A stretch of 64,000 bases of DNA. Source: Butyricicoccus pullicaecorum. GTDB taxonomy: Bacteria > Bacillota > Clostridia > Oscillospirales > Butyricicoccaceae. The translations under genes were made by a program, and so were the position numbers. The DNA is taken from positions 20,735-84,734 of the forward strand of contig JAGZIW010000010.1 in the NCBI GenBank assembly GCA_018366035.1, read 5' to 3'. This document shows, piece after piece, positions 1-7,693 of the stretch (position 1 is its first letter; the number at the start of each line of letters is the position of its first letter). The notes under the pieces were generated by a model. The model saw nothing but the letters and a program-made list of their open reading frames with translations, was not told where the DNA came from and did not search any database.

Positions 1-1
1 G

Positions 2-337
2 ATCCTGACCAAAGATGGAAAGCAGCTCCGTTTGGCAACTACCATTGGCGGGCAGGAGGCTGCACAGCTCATGCTGGTGGTCGGCACTGATGCCAGCGGA
101 CTGGAGCACCCAAATTGGCGCGACAATATGAACTTTGCGGTCAATCTGCAAGCAGATGCAAACGGCGCATATCCAAACCTTATGCGCGATGTGAATCTAC
201 GTTCACAGCGATTTAACACACATCTGCGTTCCGGCTCTCTGCTCTTGGAATGTGGTTCTTCCGGCAACACCCTGCAAGAAGCCATTCGCAGCGTTCAAAT
301 GTTCGGCGAAGTCCTTGCCGATCGTCTGCTTGCATAA
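2..337 (+). CDS. spoIIP: Stage II sporulation protein P, C-terminal part (partial)
   Basis: The reading frame is open from the left edge, so the N-terminus lies outside the window. The visible ~111 residues match the end of the SpoIIP amidase domain: RFNTHLRSGSLLLECGSSGN followed by TLQEAIRSVQMFGEVLADRL, where SpoIIP proteins carry a conserved metal-site/catalytic glutamate in the 'LLLE.G..GNT' stretch. SpoIIP is a peptidoglycan amidase/endopeptidase that acts with SpoIID and SpoIIM during forespore engulfment. A short hairpin with a T-run follows the stop. Assignment rests on this C-terminal motif only; other amidase_3 proteins are less likely because of the exact tail. Confidence 0.85.
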   Translation: MLTKDGKQLRLATTIGGQEAAQLMLVVGTDASGLEHPNWRDNMNFAVNLQADANGAYPNLMRDVNLRSQRFNTHLRSGSLLLECGSSGNTLQEAIRSVQMFGEVLADRLLA

Positions 338-360
338 GGTGCCTCTCTCTTGTGCACACT

Positions 361-384
361 ATCCCCGAAAGGGGGTCTTTTTTT
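361..384 (+). terminator. Short GAAA-loop hairpin with T-run after spoIIP
   Basis: CCCC-GAAA-GGGG with a wobble and an A-T pair extending it (361-376), followed by TCTTTTTTTT. It has the form of a small intrinsic terminator for spoIIP, but the same bases supply the AAAGGGGG ribosome-binding site of the next gene. Confidence 0.45.
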
Positions 385-1819
385 GTCCATACAATTCACA
401 ACCGACCTGTCCGATAATCTGGAAAAACTACGTGCACTGTTTGCACAGGACAATACCTTTATTGTTCGCAGGCTGCAAACACGCACAGGTGTACACTGTG
501 CGGTCCTTTTCTTTGATGGTATGGTCAACAATCATGCCATCAATGAGTCTATCGTGCGCCCGCTCATCGAGAGTACAATCAGCCGCCCTACCGCACAATC
601 CATTGCGTCGAGCATCTTGCAAATCAATGATGTTCGGCTTGTGCCAGACACAGATTCCATGTTATCCAGTCTGCTCTATGGTGACACAGTCATTCTTATA
701 GACGGGGACAGCCGCCCGATCGTTGTCAACTCCAAAGGATTTGCACAGCGTTCTCCCTCCGAACCAGAAAGTGAAAAGGTTTTGCGCGGTCCGCGCGAAG
801 GGTTTACCGAAAGCTTTATGACCAATCTATCCATGCTGCGCCGTCGGGTCAACGATCCACGCCTGACCTTTTCCTTTGCGCGTTATGCCGGCTGCACCAA
901 CACCGTTATCTGTGTATGCTGGATCAAAGGCATCACACCGCCTGCGCTCGTTCGGGAGATGCAGCGCAGGATCCGTAAAATATCACTCGATGGTATCTTG
1001 GATTCCAACTATGTAGAAGAATGTGTGCGAGATGCCCCCAACTCTCCATTTCCCACACTGGGCACAACAGAACGCCCTGATGTCGCTGTATCGCGTCTCT
1101 TGGAAGGGCGTGTTGTGGTGCTGACCGATGGCAGTCCGGTTGCCCTTTCTGCCCCCTGTATTTTGCAGGAATGTTTTCAGGCAAATGATGATTATTATAT
1201 CTCCGTGCGGCAGGCTGCCGTTGCGCGTATCCTGCGCACGCTCAGTTTCGGACTTTCCATTATCATTCCAGCCCTTTATGTTGCACTGCTTGGCTTTCAT
1301 CAGGAGCTTTTGCCCACACGCCTGCTGCTTGCCATTGCCGCCGCACAAAAGGGTGTTCCCCTGCCCGTTTTCTGGGAGATTTTTTTACTCTTACTGGTTT
1401 TTGAAACGCTGAAAGAGGCTGGAACACGCACTCCCAGCGTTATGGGCTCTACCATGTCTATCGTGGGCGGCTTGGTACTTGGACAAGCCGCAGTTTCTGC
1501 CCGTTTTCTATCCGCACCTGCGGTCATTATTGTTGCAATCGCAGCTGTTACCGGATTAACCGTCCCCAAACTGCAAACTGCCGGTCTGGTGCTTCGCTTT
1601 TCTTTGCTGGCAGCAAGTGCAGCCGCCGGACTCTATGGTCTGCTCTTGGGACTCAGTCTCACCATCGCACATCTTTGTACCCTCCGTTCCTTCCACTGCC
1701 CCTATATGCTCAATCTCATTCCACGCGTGCGTCCCAAATTGGACGATGCATGGACGCGTGCGCCTTGGCGTGAAATGCCGCGCAAACGATTTCTTGCACA
1801 TCAGGAGGAACAAACATGA
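383..1819 (+). CDS. GerA-type spore germination receptor subunit A
   Basis: About 478 residues, the usual length of GerAA/GerKA-family subunits. The N-terminal half is soluble: LSDNLEKLRALFAQDNTFIV, a 'CAVLFFDGMVN' strand, then 'NSPFPTLGTTERPDVA' and 'EGRVVVLTDGSPVAL', all typical of the GerA domain. The second half (about residues 285-430) holds several hydrophobic membrane segments, and the end is a basic cytoplasmic tail. GerA subunits form nutrient-gated receptors in the inner spore membrane together with B and C subunits. The start was placed at TTG 383, seven bases after AAAGGGGG; an earlier TTG at 350 has no ribosome-binding site. Its stop overlaps the next start as ATGA. Confidence 0.88.
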   Translation: MSIQFTTDLSDNLEKLRALFAQDNTFIVRRLQTRTGVHCAVLFFDGMVNNHAINESIVRPLIESTISRPTAQSIASSILQINDVRLVPDTDSMLSSLLYGDTVILIDGDSRPIVVNSKGFAQRSPSEPESEKVLRGPREGFTESFMTNLSMLRRRVNDPRLTFSFARYAGCTNTVICVCWIKGITPPALVREMQRRIRKISLDGILDSNYVEECVRDAPNSPFPTLGTTERPDVAVSRLLEGRVVVLTDGSPVALSAPCILQECFQANDDYYISVRQAAVARILRTLSFGLSIIIPALYVALLGFHQELLPTRLLLAIAAAQKGVPLPVFWEIFLLLLVFETLKEAGTRTPSVMGSTMSIVGGLVLGQAAVSARFLSAPAVIIVAIAAVTGLTVPKLQTAGLVLRFSLLAASAAAGLYGLLLGLSLTIAHLCTLRSFHCPYMLNLIPRVRPKLDDAWTRAPWREMPRKRFLAHQEEQT

Positions 1820-2472
1820 AGCGAATTCTGCTGCTGGTCGGCGTACTCTGTCTTGCACTCTATACGGGTGGTGTTGGGCACGGTGCAGGCGATTTACTCC
1901 CCATTTTAAGTGCCAGCATTTCACAGGCATCTGATGACCGACTGACGCTCACCGCTGAAGCCGTGCGGCAGGACAGTCTGGAAGGAAACGCCGCCTCGGT
2001 CTATCTGACAGCCTCAGGAGACAGCACTGAACAGCTTTTGTCGGAAATTGAACAAATGCTGGCCGGACAGCTCTATCTCAGCCATGCACGTACCATCGTC
2101 ATAGATGAGGCGGTTGCCAAAAACGGTTTTTCTTCCCTTGTGCAAACCCTGTTGGAGCGCAGTGACGTGCGCCTTACCTTACGCATCGCCGTAGCGCGCG
2201 GTGTACCTGCTGATGCCATTGTAAAAGCACAAGCAGTTGCAGAAGAAATTCCCGGAGCCGCGCTCGGCGCACTTATGGACGCGCATGCAAAGCATGGCGG
2301 TCTGCCCGACCTGCCACTGTGCCGTACTGCTGACTCCCTGCTGTCTGGACAGGATTTTTGTCTGCCTGCTCTCACATTGACCGCAGACGGTCGCGTAATT
2401 CCTGCTGGTCGTGCACAATTCCACAAAGGACGGTTTATCCGATTCTCCGGAGGTGAGCCAAATGCCCAATAA
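1816..2472 (+). CDS. Truncated Ger(x)C-like germination subunit
   Basis: 218 residues, translationally coupled to the GerA subunit (ATGA overlap). An N-terminal hydrophobic segment (MKRILLLVGVLCLALYTGG) precedes a domain resembling the N-terminal part of Ger(x)C proteins: a 'LTLTAEAVRQ' strand, 'SEIEQMLAGQLYLSHARTIV', and 'FSSLVQTLLERSDVRLTLRI'. Usual GerC proteins are about 350-400 residues lipoproteins with a lipobox cysteine and a second globular domain. Here the C-terminal domain is absent and the only early cysteine lies inside the hydrophobic core at residue 12, so lipidation is doubtful. Position between the A and B genes supports the family call. Confidence 0.7.
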   Translation: MKRILLLVGVLCLALYTGGVGHGAGDLLPILSASISQASDDRLTLTAEAVRQDSLEGNAASVYLTASGDSTEQLLSEIEQMLAGQLYLSHARTIVIDEAVAKNGFSSLVQTLLERSDVRLTLRIAVARGVPADAIVKAQAVAEEIPGAALGALMDAHAKHGGLPDLPLCRTADSLLSGQDFCLPALTLTADGRVIPAGRAQFHKGRFIRFSGGEPNAQ

Positions 2473-3313
2473 GATTTTCCCGTACGGGCGCGGTGCAATG
2501 CTCTTTTTGATCCTGCTCGCGCCGACCCTATTTACACCTGCGCAGGATTGGCTACACCTCCTATGTGCCAACGGTGTCTTTGTACTGCTCATACTTCTGT
2601 GGCTGACTGCTGCCAAGCATTTTCGAATCCCTGAACCTTGGACACTGCTTGCACGCACGCCAAAGGGACTGCGTCAGATTCTATATGGCATTCTCATACT
2701 ATTTGGCGGGGGCTCTGCCTTATATACTGCATGGTACACCGCCTCCTTTTTATCCCAAACAGCACTCAAGCTATGGCCGGTTTGGCTTGCTGCACTCGGA
2801 CTTCTCATCGTGTGCTGGCTCATTGTACGTCACGGTGCTCCAACACTGTTCCGCTGGGCGATTCCCACAGCATGGATTGTCGGCTTGACCGCAGTTCTCT
2901 CCCTTGCACTTTCCCTGCCCGATTGGAAAATGCCAATGCTTTCTCATGCTTTCTTAGGCTCTCGTTTTCTCGAGCAAATTCTAAATGGCAGTTCTATGCT
3001 GCTTGCCTTTGTACTGTTCACCGGCTTCGACCCCGAACTGCCGCAAAAACGTACCCTCCTATTGAGCGGCAGCTTTGCCGCTGTTCTTGCCGGACTCATC
3101 GTTTTTCGTGCGAGCGCTGTCCTAGGGGCAAACTGTGCCAATCTGCTGCGTTATCCAGCTTATGCTGCATCTGGAGTTTTTCAGGTTGGAATACTTGCAC
3201 GCAGCGAGGTCATCTTTGGCGGCATCTTGCTCTTATGCCTTACCGCACAAATTACCCTGTTTCTCTGCGTGATGCACACTGCCTATCAGGAACTTCGCAA
3301 AATAAAAGTATAA
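2462..3313 (+). CDS. GerAB-like spore germination permease subunit
   Basis: 283 residues, almost entirely hydrophobic with roughly eight or more membrane spans, like the APC-superfamily B subunit of germination receptors. The C-terminal stretch 'NLLRYPAYAASGVFQVGILA' followed by RSEVIFGGILLLC resembles the conserved 'P...........ER.E' region of GerAB. It is shorter than typical GerAB (about 360). The start ATG at 2462 was chosen because GGAGGTG lies just before it; it overlaps the C-like gene by 11 bases. B subunits bind the germinant. Gene order A-C-B is as seen, and family assignment is moderate to good from context. Confidence 0.78.
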   Translation: MPNKIFPYGRGAMLFLILLAPTLFTPAQDWLHLLCANGVFVLLILLWLTAAKHFRIPEPWTLLARTPKGLRQILYGILILFGGGSALYTAWYTASFLSQTALKLWPVWLAALGLLIVCWLIVRHGAPTLFRWAIPTAWIVGLTAVLSLALSLPDWKMPMLSHAFLGSRFLEQILNGSSMLLAFVLFTGFDPELPQKRTLLLSGSFAAVLAGLIVFRASAVLGANCANLLRYPAYAASGVFQVGILARSEVIFGGILLLCLTAQITLFLCVMHTAYQELRKIKV

Positions 3314-3317
3314 AATC

Positions 3318-3360
3318 AGGCGGTACTTGTCTCAAAGGACAGGCACCGCCTAATGCTTTT
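3318..3360 (+). terminator. Intrinsic terminator of the germination operon
   Basis: AGGCGGT pairs with ACCGCCT, extended by CTTGTC against GACAGG, loop TCAAA, then a short run TTTT. It lies five bases after the permease stop codon. Confidence 0.7.
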
Positions 3361-3407
3361 GATATTCAGAACATCACAGAACGGACGAAGTGATGAAACA
3401 ACATTCA

Positions 3408-3560
3408 CACCCGCTCAAACTTACATTTTTGGCAGCAGTTCCTGATCGATTGCCGCATCGACCGGCAATCCCGAGAAACCAATCGCTGCAAATGCGTCAA
3501 TGAACCGTGTCGCAGATGCTACCAAAAGCGAGATATTATCCGCCACAAAGGTAATTACCT
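3408..3560. repeat. Direct repeat copy 1: duplicated 3' end of the 174-residue gene
   Basis: 153 bases that are identical to 4333-4485 except for two substitutions that I can see (C/T in the 'gac(c/t)ggcaat' stretch and G/A in 'aagcg(a/g)ata'). Read on the minus strand it contains the last 46 codons and stop of the gene at 4346-4870, but without any start or upstream part. The two copies are offset by exactly 925 bases and bracket an AT-rich insert. Confidence 0.95.
3414..3560 (-). pseudogene. C-terminal fragment of the YbjN-like gene (duplicate)
   Basis: This is the coding part of the first repeat copy. It would encode the tail ending VDAAIDQELLPKM, the same tail as the intact gene at 4346-4870, but the frame is joined upstream to unrelated AT-rich DNA, so it has no start of its own. 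Best read as a duplication scar. Confidence 0.85.
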
Positions 3561-3570
3561 ACTCCTATAT

Positions 3571-4050
3571 TCACGATTCCACTACCCCTGACTCAATACC
3601 ATTATCGACCATTATCTCTACAACATCTTGTAGAACTTCTGCATTTTTGACTGCATATATCCCTTTATTATTGTTCCAAGGATGGATATACGCAATCATA
3701 CTACCATCATTCAATACAAATATGTGCAAGAACATCTGTTCTTCAAACACAAGACTAATGTAAAATCTCTGTTCATTTATAAAGTATGGTATTCCATGAG
3801 ATTCAATACTTGGCAGCCATGCTATGCTCATATCTGCACATTTATCAATGATCATTTCCCTTTGCTTATCTGAAATATCAACTCCAGTATGCTCTATTGT
3901 ACCATTCAGGGATGAGTTCTTTGCTAAATTTTTATCCAATTGTAGTAATGGATTTCCAGTAAAATGTAGCCCAACTAAAGTGATACATATTATAAAAATT
4001 ATTAGCGTTCTAGCTCTCAAGCCTTTCTTCATCATCCCTTGCTTCCTCAT
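3571..4050 (-). CDS. Unknown small membrane-anchored protein in AT-rich insert
   Basis: 159 residues with one N-terminal membrane segment (ARTLIIFIICITLVGLHF, about residues 12-30) and an extracytoplasmic polar domain containing 'IESHGIPYFINEQRFYISLV' and 'HIFVLNDGSMIAYIHPWNNN'. I do not recognise the family. ATG 4050 overlaps the stop of the preceding reading frame (ATGA); a second ATG at 4035 with GAGGAAGC before it is an equally good start. Base composition is clearly AT-rich, about one third GC in the lines I counted, against more than half in the flanking purine genes. With the direct repeats this points to acquired DNA. An immunity-like or accessory role beside the partial frame upstream is only a guess. 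Confidence 0.5.
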   Translation of the reverse strand: MRKQGMMKKGLRARTLIIFIICITLVGLHFTGNPLLQLDKNLAKNSSLNGTIEHTGVDISDKQREMIIDKCADMSIAWLPSIESHGIPYFINEQRFYISLVFEEQMFLHIFVLNDGSMIAYIHPWNNNKGIYAVKNAEVLQDVVEIMVDNGIESGVVES

Positions 4051-4343
4051 ACCTCATTTGGGTGAAATAGATAACCTCCAGAAGTTCGATATTCAATTTC
4101 TTCAATCCACATTGTACCTGATGCCGATGCAATAGCTTTGGGTGCTGGATTTGTATAGTTTGGTGTATACACATATTTATTTACATCATTCCATGTTTCT
4201 TTTCTATGATCATTGATATACGTGTTCACGCCATGGCTATTTACAAATACATCGCCTGTTTTTACAGCCGGAACATAATTTCCTTTTACCGTTTCCACAG
4301 ATGTATACTTTGTAAGCGAAAAAAAACTTTTCCACCCGCTCAA
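4047..4343 (-). pseudogene. C-terminal remnant of an unknown protein in the AT-rich insert
   Basis: A 98-codon open frame whose only early start, TTG at 4343, lies inside the repeat two bases after the stop of the 174-residue gene. The insert-specific part therefore begins in mid-protein at about position 4332, and a truncated 3' end of a foreign gene is the simplest reading. Visible sequence: 'NYVPAVKTGDVFVNSHGVNT', a tryptophan/tyrosine-rich middle and 'SASGTMWIEEIEYRTSGGYL'. No family recognised. It could be the tail of a secreted or toxin-type protein, but nothing visible proves this. Confidence 0.5.
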
Positions 4344-4485
4344 ACTTACATTTTTGGCAGCAGTTCCTGATCGATTGCCGCATCGACTGGCAATCCCGAG
4401 AAACCAATCGCTGCAAATGCGTCAATGAACCGTGTCGCAGATGCTACCAAAAGCGAAATATTATCCGCCACAAAGGTAATTACCT
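4333..4485. repeat. Direct repeat copy 2, within the intact YbjN-like gene
   Basis: Partner of 3408-3560. This copy is continuous with the full gene 4346-4870, so it is likely the original; the other copy is its duplicate on the far side of the 772-base insert (3561-4332). Confidence 0.95.
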
Positions 4486-4870
4486 TTTCCAGCTCCAAGC
4501 CAGCGTCTAACAGGGTATTATGCTTGAGATAAATTTGCCCTGCCGGTGCAAAAAATCCAAAATTACCCAGCGCTGAAAAGTCATTGCAGTATTTGCATGC
4601 ACGCTCCGTCTGCGCTGCATTTTGCTCCGGCACATTTTGAAACAGCGTCACAAAAAATTGCAGGAGTCCATTGTTTTCATCTGGCAGCGCAATCGGAATA
4701 AAGCAGGCTTCTATGATAACCTCCTTGGAAATCTTCCCAAGGCGCTGGGTTTCTGCCCGCAGCATCAGAGGCGTATTCTCAGTCTGCTCGATCAGCTCTG
4801 CACGAAATCCATTCTGTCCCAACACATCATTCATGCACGCCAAAATTTGCTTCTGCTTGTTCGTATCCAT
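4346..4870 (-). CDS. YbjN-like / sensory regulator-fold protein, unknown role
   Basis: 174 residues, soluble, no signal peptide. It starts three bases after the purD stop with its ribosome-binding site (AAAGGA) inside purD, so it is the last gene of the purine operon. The pattern FGFFAPAGQIYLKHNTLLDA followed by a long amphipathic helix (LELEKVITFVADNISLLVAS) resembles YbjN-type domains, which share a secretion-chaperone-like fold. That similarity is by eye and weak. Role in purine synthesis is not established. The C-terminal 46 codons are duplicated at 3414-3560. Confidence 0.5.
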   Translation of the reverse strand: MDTNKQKQILACMNDVLGQNGFRAELIEQTENTPLMLRAETQRLGKISKEVIIEACFIPIALPDENNGLLQFFVTLFQNVPEQNAAQTERACKYCNDFSALGNFGFFAPAGQIYLKHNTLLDAGLELEKVITFVADNISLLVASATRFIDAFAAIGFSGLPVDAAIDQELLPKM

Positions 4871-4873
4871 GAT

Positions 4874-6130
4874 TTATCCTTTCTTCACACCAATATCTGT
4901 ACGGAAATGTGCATTTTCAAATTGAATCTTATGCACATCAGCATACGCTTTTTTGATTGCTTCGTCGAGGGTCGGTGCGGTCGCGGTCACACCCAGAACA
5001 CGTCCGCCGCTTGTCACAATGGTGTCTCCCTGCTTTTTTGTTCCGGCATGGAATACAAATGCGTCCGTTACAGTATCCAATCCTGTAATCACCTTTCCCT
5101 TTTCATATGCCTTGGGATAGCCGCCAGATGCCATAACCACACAGCACGCCGCATCGTCCTTCCACCGGATCTCCATTTGGTCCAGCTTGCCATCAATGAC
5201 GGCATTGAAAATATCGTACAAGTCGCTGTCCAGACGCGACAAAACCGCCTGTGTCTCCGGATCGCCAAAGCGTGCATTGTATTCTATCACCTTCGGCCCC
5301 TTGGGGGTCAGCATCAGTCCAAAATACAGCACACCACGGAATGGACGTCCTTCTGCTGCCATCGCTGCCACCGTGGGCTTGAAAATGGTTTCCATGCACT
5401 CTGCCGCGATTTCGTCTGTATAGAAACGAGACGGAGAAAACGCGCCCATACCACCTGTATTCGGTCCCGCATCGTTGTCATACGCACGCTTATGGTCTTG
5501 TGCGGAAGGCATGGTTTTCAGGCTTTTGCCATCTACAAATGCCAGAACAGAAACCTCTGGACCTGTCAGAAATTCCTCGATCACGACACGCGCACCTGCG
5601 CCGCCAAAGGCACCGCCATCGATTGCGTCGCACACAGCATGGATTGCCTCGTCCTCCGTCATGGCAACGGTAACACCCTTGCCCAGTGCCAGACCATCTG
5701 CCTTGACAACGATTGGTGCTCCCTGCTCTTTGATATAGGCAACCGCCTTTTCGGAATCCTCAAATACCGCATATCCAGCCGTTGGAATGTTGTATTTGTG
5801 CATCAAATCCTTGGCAAAAGACTTTGAGCCTTCAATGACTGCGGCATTCTTTTTCGGTCCAAACGCACGGATTCCTGCTTGCTCCAAGGCATCGACCATG
5901 CCCAATGCCAACGGATCGTCCGGTGCAACCATCACAAGGTCAGGACGCTTTTCCTTTGCAAATGCAACGACGCCTTCGATATCGGTTGCTGCAATATCCA
6001 CACACTCTGCAACCGATGCAATGCCGCCATTTCCCGGCGCGCACCAGATGTGGTCAACCTTCGGGCTTTTTGCCAGCGTTACACAGATCGCATGCTCTCT
6101 GCCGCCGCCGCCAATTACGAGAACTTTCAT
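4874..6130 (-). CDS. purD: Phosphoribosylamine--glycine ligase (GARS)
   Basis: 418 residues, the normal length. It makes GAR from phosphoribosylamine, glycine and ATP, step two of de novo purine synthesis. Visible marks: N-terminal 'MKVLVIGGGGREHAICVTLA', the ATP-grasp lid 'PIVVKADGLALGKGVTVAMT', 'GPNTGGMGAFSPSRFYTDEI' and the metal-binding 'VIEYNARFGDPETQAVL'. Its ATG overlaps the stop of the upstream membrane gene (ATGA), consistent with a coupled operon. Confidence 0.98.
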   Translation of the reverse strand: MKVLVIGGGGREHAICVTLAKSPKVDHIWCAPGNGGIASVAECVDIAATDIEGVVAFAKEKRPDLVMVAPDDPLALGMVDALEQAGIRAFGPKKNAAVIEGSKSFAKDLMHKYNIPTAGYAVFEDSEKAVAYIKEQGAPIVVKADGLALGKGVTVAMTEDEAIHAVCDAIDGGAFGGAGARVVIEEFLTGPEVSVLAFVDGKSLKTMPSAQDHKRAYDNDAGPNTGGMGAFSPSRFYTDEIAAECMETIFKPTVAAMAAEGRPFRGVLYFGLMLTPKGPKVIEYNARFGDPETQAVLSRLDSDLYDIFNAVIDGKLDQMEIRWKDDAACCVVMASGGYPKAYEKGKVITGLDTVTDAFVFHAGTKKQGDTIVTSGGRVLGVTATAPTLDEAIKKAYADVHKIQFENAHFRTDIGVKKG

Positions 6131-6459
6131 TTGTTATCCTCCTTTTTTTGAGTAAACAGACCCATGCCCACACAAACTGCACAGCAGCTCAAAAAAACAC
6201 CTTCCAGAAGCAGTGCCGCCATCGCAGGCAGCACGAAGATTCCTGTAAGTGATAAAATCTCCTGCACCGCAAACACAGCCACAGCGAGGGTACTGATTTT
6301 ATTGGCAAGCTGCAGCCATGCGTTCTCCTGCCAGAGCGCTGTGCCATTGGAAATCCCAATATATCCCAACAGTCTGGCAATCCATTCAAACGAGCCTGTA
6401 AAACGGGCGAGCACTACCATACAAAAACCAAGCAGGCATCTCCCCATATTCCGTTTCAT
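6127..6459 (-). CDS. Small integral membrane protein inside the purine operon
   Basis: 110 residues with about three hydrophobic segments: 'GRCLLGFCMVVLARFTG', 'ISTLAVAVFAVQEILSLTGI' and 'PAMAALLLEGVFLSCCAVCV'. It ends in a lysine-rich tail that overlaps the purD start by four bases. Family not recognised. Its place between purH and purD might suggest a transport or anchoring role, but no motif supports one. Confidence 0.65.
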   Translation of the reverse strand: MKRNMGRCLLGFCMVVLARFTGSFEWIARLLGYIGISNGTALWQENAWLQLANKISTLAVAVFAVQEILSLTGIFVLPAMAALLLEGVFLSCCAVCVGMGLFTQKKEDNK

Positions 6460-6515
6460 GTTATAAATCTCCTTGAAAACAGCAGAGCGGGAGTTGTCCC
6501 GCTCTACCTTTCTGC

Positions 6516-7679
6516 TTAATGATGGAACAGACGTGTGCCTGTGAACGCCATCACGATATGATATTTATTGGCTGTCATGATGACATGGTCATCTCGAATC
6601 GAACCGCCCGGCTGGACAATATACTGCACACCGGATTTCCGTGCGCGCTCTACATTATCCCCAAACGGGAAGAACGCATCTGAGCCAACGGTTACACCGC
6701 TCTGTGTCTGGACCCATGCCTTCTTTTCCTCTATGGTCAGCACCTCGGGCTTTACCTTGAAGGTATTCTGCCAATCCCTTAAAATATCCTCATATTCATC
6801 TGAAATGTAAATATCAATTGCATTGTCACGGTCAGGGCGACGGATTCCCTCGACAAACTGCAAGCCCATTACCTTTGGGTGCTGGCGCAGGAACCATGTA
6901 TCTGCCTTTTGTCCAGCCAAACGGGTGCAGTGGATACGGCTCTGCTGACCTGCACCGACCCCAATCGTCTGCCCATTTTTCACATAGCAGACTGAGTTTG
7001 ACTGTGTATACTTGAGCGTAATGAGTGCTACAATCATATCGCGCTTTGCCTGCTCAGACAACACTTTATTGTCTGTTACAATATTTTGAAGCATATCCTC
7101 TCCAATTGTGAGGTCGTTATGTCCCTGTTCAAAGGTAACGCCAAAAATATCCCGACGCTCAATTGGCTTTGGTGTATAATTGGGGTCAATGCTTACCACA
7201 TTGTAGGAGCCTTTACGCTTGCCCTTCAGGATTTCCAGCGCCTCATCGGTATACCCGGGCGCAATAATACCATCGGACACCTCGACAGCCAGCAGCCGTG
7301 CTACATCTGCATCACACACATCAGACAGCGCAACCCAGTCCCCATACGAGCACAGGCGGTCTGCACCACGTGCACGCGCATATGCACAAGCAATCGCAGA
7401 CAGCTCACCCTCTACAAAGTAAATTGCCTTTTCGGTATCAGAAAGCGGATATCCGAGCGCTGCTCCTGCTGGAGAGACATGCTTAAAGGACGCTGCTGCC
7501 GGATAACCGGTTGCCTCCTTCAGTTCACGCACCAGCTGCCATGCGTTGAAGGCATCTAGGAAATTGATATATCCCGGACGTCCATTCAGCACAGAAATAG
7601 GCAGCTCTCCATCTTCCATGAAGATGCGCGCAGGTTTCTGGTTCGGGTTACAGCCATATTTCAGTTCCAATTCTTTCAT
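6516..7679 (-). CDS. purH: AICAR formyltransferase, stand-alone
   Basis: 387 residues that correspond only to the transformylase part of PurH, which transfers a formyl group from 10-formyl-THF to AICAR giving FAICAR. The start 'MKELELKYGCNPNQKPARIF' and the catalytic Lys-His pair in 'ASFKHVSPAGAA' (K66, H67) are visible. The IMP-cyclohydrolase domain found at the N-terminus of bifunctional PurH is absent; the gene just upstream (7694-8437) supplies that step. The start at 7679 was preferred over a GTG-type extension because GGGGGC lies eight bases before it. The length matches the known short AICARFT subfamily. Confidence 0.93.
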   Translation of the reverse strand: MKELELKYGCNPNQKPARIFMEDGELPISVLNGRPGYINFLDAFNAWQLVRELKEATGYPAAASFKHVSPAGAALGYPLSDTEKAIYFVEGELSAIACAYARARGADRLCSYGDWVALSDVCDADVARLLAVEVSDGIIAPGYTDEALEILKGKRKGSYNVVSIDPNYTPKPIERRDIFGVTFEQGHNDLTIGEDMLQNIVTDNKVLSEQAKRDMIVALITLKYTQSNSVCYVKNGQTIGVGAGQQSRIHCTRLAGQKADTWFLRQHPKVMGLQFVEGIRRPDRDNAIDIYISDEYEDILRDWQNTFKVKPEVLTIEEKKAWVQTQSGVTVGSDAFFPFGDNVERARKSGVQYIVQPGGSIRDDHVIMTANKYHIVMAFTGTRLFHH

Positions 7680-7693
7680 GCTTACGCCCCCAA

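Noticed and set aside
3561..4332. Insertion sequence in the AT-rich insert
   Set aside because: No transposase, no terminal inverted repeats; the flanking repeats are a 153-base gene end, far longer than a target duplication.
4622..5827. A 401-codon plus-strand frame over purD
   Set aside because: Antisense shadow of purD and the 174-residue gene; no family features.
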